Below are positions 61,294-64,000 of a stretch of 64,000 bases of DNA, piece by piece. Position numbers and translations under genes: made by a program. Position 1 is the stretch's first letter, and each line of letters opens with the position of its first letter. The notes below the pieces were generated by a model, which ran no database searches, was not told the origin of the DNA, and saw nothing but the letters and a program-made list of their open reading frames with translations. The stretch comes from Metridium senile (Eukaryota > Cnidaria > Anthozoa > Actiniaria > Metridiidae): the NCBI GenBank assembly GCA_949775045.1, contig OX459102.1, forward strand, positions 5,324,185-5,388,184. Reading direction: 5' to 3'.

Positions 61294-61609
61294 CCCCGGG
61301 GGGAGGGGGGGGGGGGGGATTCCCTTTGAAAATGGATAGGGGTGCTCGACGGATCTTTTAGGGTCGTAAATAAGACCCTCGCTACGTTTTAGGGTCTCGA
61401 ACTGGCACCGTACCTTTTAGGGCCATTTTTCGAACTTAGATTATACATATTGCACAATTCTCAAATGTGGTCGTACCTTTTAGGGTCTGAAATAAGTATC
61501 TGAGTTAATATATGCGTACCTTTTTGGGTCATTTTCAAAACTGTCCGTCGAGCACCCAGGCTATCCATTTTTGTGTGTGTACCCCCCCCCCCCCCCCCCC
61601 CCCGGGGGA
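61294..61609. mobile_element. Fold-back element bounded by G and C tracts
   Basis: The left end is a CCCC then G-rich run at 61294-61319; the right end is a C run then GGGGG at 61582-61607. Inside, AAAATGGATAG with GGTGCTCGACGGA pairs with TCCGTCGAGCACC and CTATCCATTTT. TACCTTTTAGGG recurs in the interior. No protein is encoded. Confidence 0.7.
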
Positions 61610-62081
61610 AAAATCTTACTAATTGTAAAAAAATCTTCTACAATAAAATCATCATTGATATGTAATAATTAAACAATACATGTGAAAACAATAAACACCT
61701 ATGTCATGTGAAGAATTTAATTTAATATATATATAAATGTTAATCCTAAGAGCATACTTAAGTAATAGAAAATAAATCAATTAATCATACAAAAACTAGA
61801 TTAATCTAATGAAATTCTAAAACGCGTGGCTTTAATGTAAGCCTTGAATAACGGTTTAGATATAGTTTATTTTAGATCGAATCGAGGCTAACCCCTCATG
61901 ATTGTAAGCCATGTGGCTTCTGTGTATAGCTTGAATAACGCTCCTTATACATATAGTTAATTGTGAAGTGCATTGAGAGAATGTGAAATGCACTTTTCTA
62001 ACCGCACATTACATTACATACTAACTCCTCGTGATTCATGTATGACTTGTGTGTACACCCCTGTACATATAGTTCATTTTA

Positions 62082-62299
62082 CAGTGCAAATCGAAAAACC
62101 GTGGGCACCCAGAAATATTTTAGAAATCGTTTATTGCTCGTTGAACAACTCACAAACAACTCTAACTACAAAACGTTTATCATGATACTACACATCAGTC
62201 AAACTTCTTGCGGTGATATAGTAGTTTCGGAGTTGTTCAACGAACGAAAAACGATTTCTAAAAGATTTCTTGGTGCCTACGGTTTTTTGATTCGCACTG
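62082..62299. mobile_element. 218-bp MITE with TA duplication
   Basis: The ends CAGTGCAAATCGAAAAACCG and the complement of CAGTGCGAATCAAAAAACCG are flanked by TA (62080-62081, 62300-62301). The arms continue through GGGCACC and AAATCG. Related to 11055-11277. It is inserted in a stretch of degenerate repeats (CACATTACATTACAT at 62005 and 62353). Confidence 0.85.
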
Positions 62300-62301
62300 T
62301 A

Positions 62302-63180
62302 AAGAGCTGAGCATTTAATAATACGATATGAAATTCGCTTCATAATTATAAGCACACATTACATTACATGCTAGTCCCTGAAGCCGCATGAGTGTAGTGT
62401 TTGCCTTTTAGATAGCGGTTAGTACATAAAGTTGATTGTAAAGCGTATTAAAATGACGTGACGCGCCCTGAATAAACACTCAACGTTACATCAAATATGA
62501 TTAAGTTTGATAGGTTAGGTTGTAACTGAAAATAATGTATTACTAAGTAGTATAGGGGGCTGCGTTTTTCATGATAAATGGGCAAAGTAATGAGTTTTTG
62601 ACGGGGGCGCATACAAACCATTGCAGGTTGCGATAATTTTTCAATGATTTGTCAATGTTTTCTCTTGTTATTAAATATTAAAGGTCTATAGAATGTTGTG
62701 CAATGAGGAAATTAAATGTTGATGAATACGAAGTGAAAGTATTAAGAATAACACTCTAAACAAACAAACACAATTCGTTCAAAATTGGTTCCGCTGACTT
62801 CAAATAACTTTAGATGGACATACAGCATAACATTCATGATAAACAAACTTGATTCTTTTGAAGTGTTCGCTAGTAATCATTGAGTGATGAAAGCATGTCG
62901 ATTGAAAACCACGAAATTACTCGAAGCTGTTTTCTTCTAATGAACAACGACCTAAAAAGGCTTTTAGCTTTCTTGAATAAACACTAGCAGCTGCATCGGT
63001 AGATAATTATATCAAATAGTTTTGAACCACCGCTGGTTTTGTCCCAATCGTCAGCATCAAACCCGCGTGCTAAAGTTTTCTTTTGTCATCTAGATATTAA
63101 ATGGTTATTACAGAGTGAATAGGAATGGATATCACATTTACTACGCCTACTTGCTAGCATAAAGTACTGCACTAACCTCT
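62302..63180. other. 5' flank of the secreted-peptide gene
   Basis: AT-rich, no open frame of interest and no repeat termini apart from the degenerate CACATTACATTACATGCTAG block near 62353. Regulatory sites beyond the TATA box cannot be assigned. Confidence 0.4.
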
Positions 63181-63181
63181 C

Positions 63182-63189
63182 TATAAAAG
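63182..63189 (+). promoter_or_regulatory. TATA box of the secreted-peptide gene
   Basis: TATAAAAG lies 74 nt upstream of the ATG. A start of transcription about 30 nt downstream would leave a short leader of about 45-50 nt. Confidence 0.65.
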
Positions 63190-63262
63190 AACCAACCCAA
63201 TCTAGCTGGACATTACTGAGAACGACATCTCCTAATAGAACATACTATTATTCACTGTCGTC

Positions 63263-63391
63263 ATGAATACTATCGCCTGTGCTGTCTTGGCTCTTCTGCT
63301 GGCATCGAATTTACAAGAAACACAAGCTAAACCTAGATGCCGGCCTGGCGCTATGTATTGTAGAAATCCGGGCAGAGACTCAATCAATAAG
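63263..63391 (+). CDS. First coding exon of a small secreted cysteine-containing peptide (3' part beyond window)
   Basis: 43 codons run from ATG to a phase-0 donor (AAT AAG, then GTATTG). Residues 1-22 are a typical signal peptide with a hydrophobic core ALLLAS and a likely cleavage after TQA. The mature part starts basic (KPRCRPG) and has cysteines spaced by five residues. The remaining exon or exons lie right of the window. Small secreted basic Cys peptides in cnidarians include defence, venom and structural types (family knowledge). The fragment is too short to choose, and I do not claim a toxin. The longer unspliced frame to 63475 loses the secreted-peptide character. Confidence 0.6.
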
Positions 63392-64000
63392 GTATTGCAG
63401 GCCTTTCAAACTTTTCTAATTGTTAAAGATAGATGTTTTGCGATAATAACTGCAGTTAAAAATTGTTTACTGTGAAAATGGGATTGAAATTTAGTCACAT
63501 TTAGGACGGTTAGTCGTTTGTCGTCGCCACATTTTTGGGAATTGAAGATGTCACTTATTCTCGCAAATATAACTGTTTCTCAAAACGTTCGTAGTTTCCG
63601 TTATATGTACGTTTTAGTCAATTTTCAAAGCTGCCTCTTTAGCTCCAAGAACGATGGTTAATTACGGCAAAATTATTGAATTAAAAGCATTGCTTTTACT
63701 TACATCTCATTTGGAATAGTATTCTATATACTTTTTTTCTAGAATTTTCTCAGTTTAAACTTGTTTGATCACTTACATATTTTTAACGCTAGCTATATAT
63801 GTCGCACAATATTTTACTGAAGTAAATATGTTTTCCTTACTAGAAACTTTTAATCAACCTATACAATAGTTTAACCACTAGCTGCCGTGTATTTGTTTGT
63901 TTTCTTAGAAGTATCGGCGACACACCCATCACTAGATTTACTCTTAGTTTTTCTTCATTCAAGTTTGATTTATAAAATACAATACTTATATTTGTTATTT
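63392..64000. other. Presumed intron of the secreted-peptide gene
   Basis: AT-rich and without a second cysteine-rich exon in frame; it continues past the window. Confidence 0.45.

Overview
The window is nuclear DNA of an animal, most likely a cnidarian and probably an anthozoan (inference). It is AT-rich, its genes have introns with GT/AG borders, and it holds only a few host-type genes among dense small inverted-repeat transposons, simple repeats and retroelement relics. No prokaryotic, organellar or viral gene organisation is visible.

Layout. (1) 1-13169, minus strand: twelve exons of a DEAD-box helicase of the Gemin3/DDX20 type, running off the left edge. All helicase motifs and intron phases fit. 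The introns carry nested MITEs, microsatellites and an array that copies the 5' edge of one exon. (2) 13170-18156: intergenic, with two MITEs that share ends and have 9-bp target duplications, a decayed reverse transcriptase and a tRNA-derived SINE. (3) 18157-20995, minus strand: a two-exon MFSD6-like membrane transporter. (4) 21000-35300: almost gene-free, with fold-back elements, CCTT and TTTCC repeats and an 86-bp minisatellite interrupted by a MITE. (5) 35205-37736: a duplicated segment with a small unknown ORF, then a 5'-truncated Penelope-like retroelement with a GIY-YIG endonuclease and a complete hammerhead ribozyme. (6) 37885-43875: three large inverted-repeat elements, two of them with clear target duplications. 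(7) 44391-48600: a Harbinger element with both genes apparently intact (Myb/SANT-like protein and DDE nuclease). (8) 49319-53879: a 4.56-kb element with 33-bp perfect terminal repeats starting CACGG and a 3-bp CAT duplication. It holds an unrecognised gene broken by one in-frame TGA and an internal 90-bp satellite. (9) 54700-62300: MITEs, a large inverted duplication and microsatellites. (10) 63182-63391: a TATA box and the first coding exon of a small secreted peptide, running off the right edge.

How the parts fit. The host genes are unrelated to one another: Gemin3 acts in snRNP assembly, the MFSD6-like protein is a membrane transporter, and the last is a secreted peptide. The rest is mainly mobile-element biology. 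The strongest non-standard signals are the hammerhead ribozyme, the duplicated splice-acceptor array, the repeat-expanded C-terminus of Gemin3, and the CACGG element with its unknown cargo gene. Most elements were defined from terminal repeats and target duplications read by eye. Family names are established-knowledge assignments and remain untested by database search.
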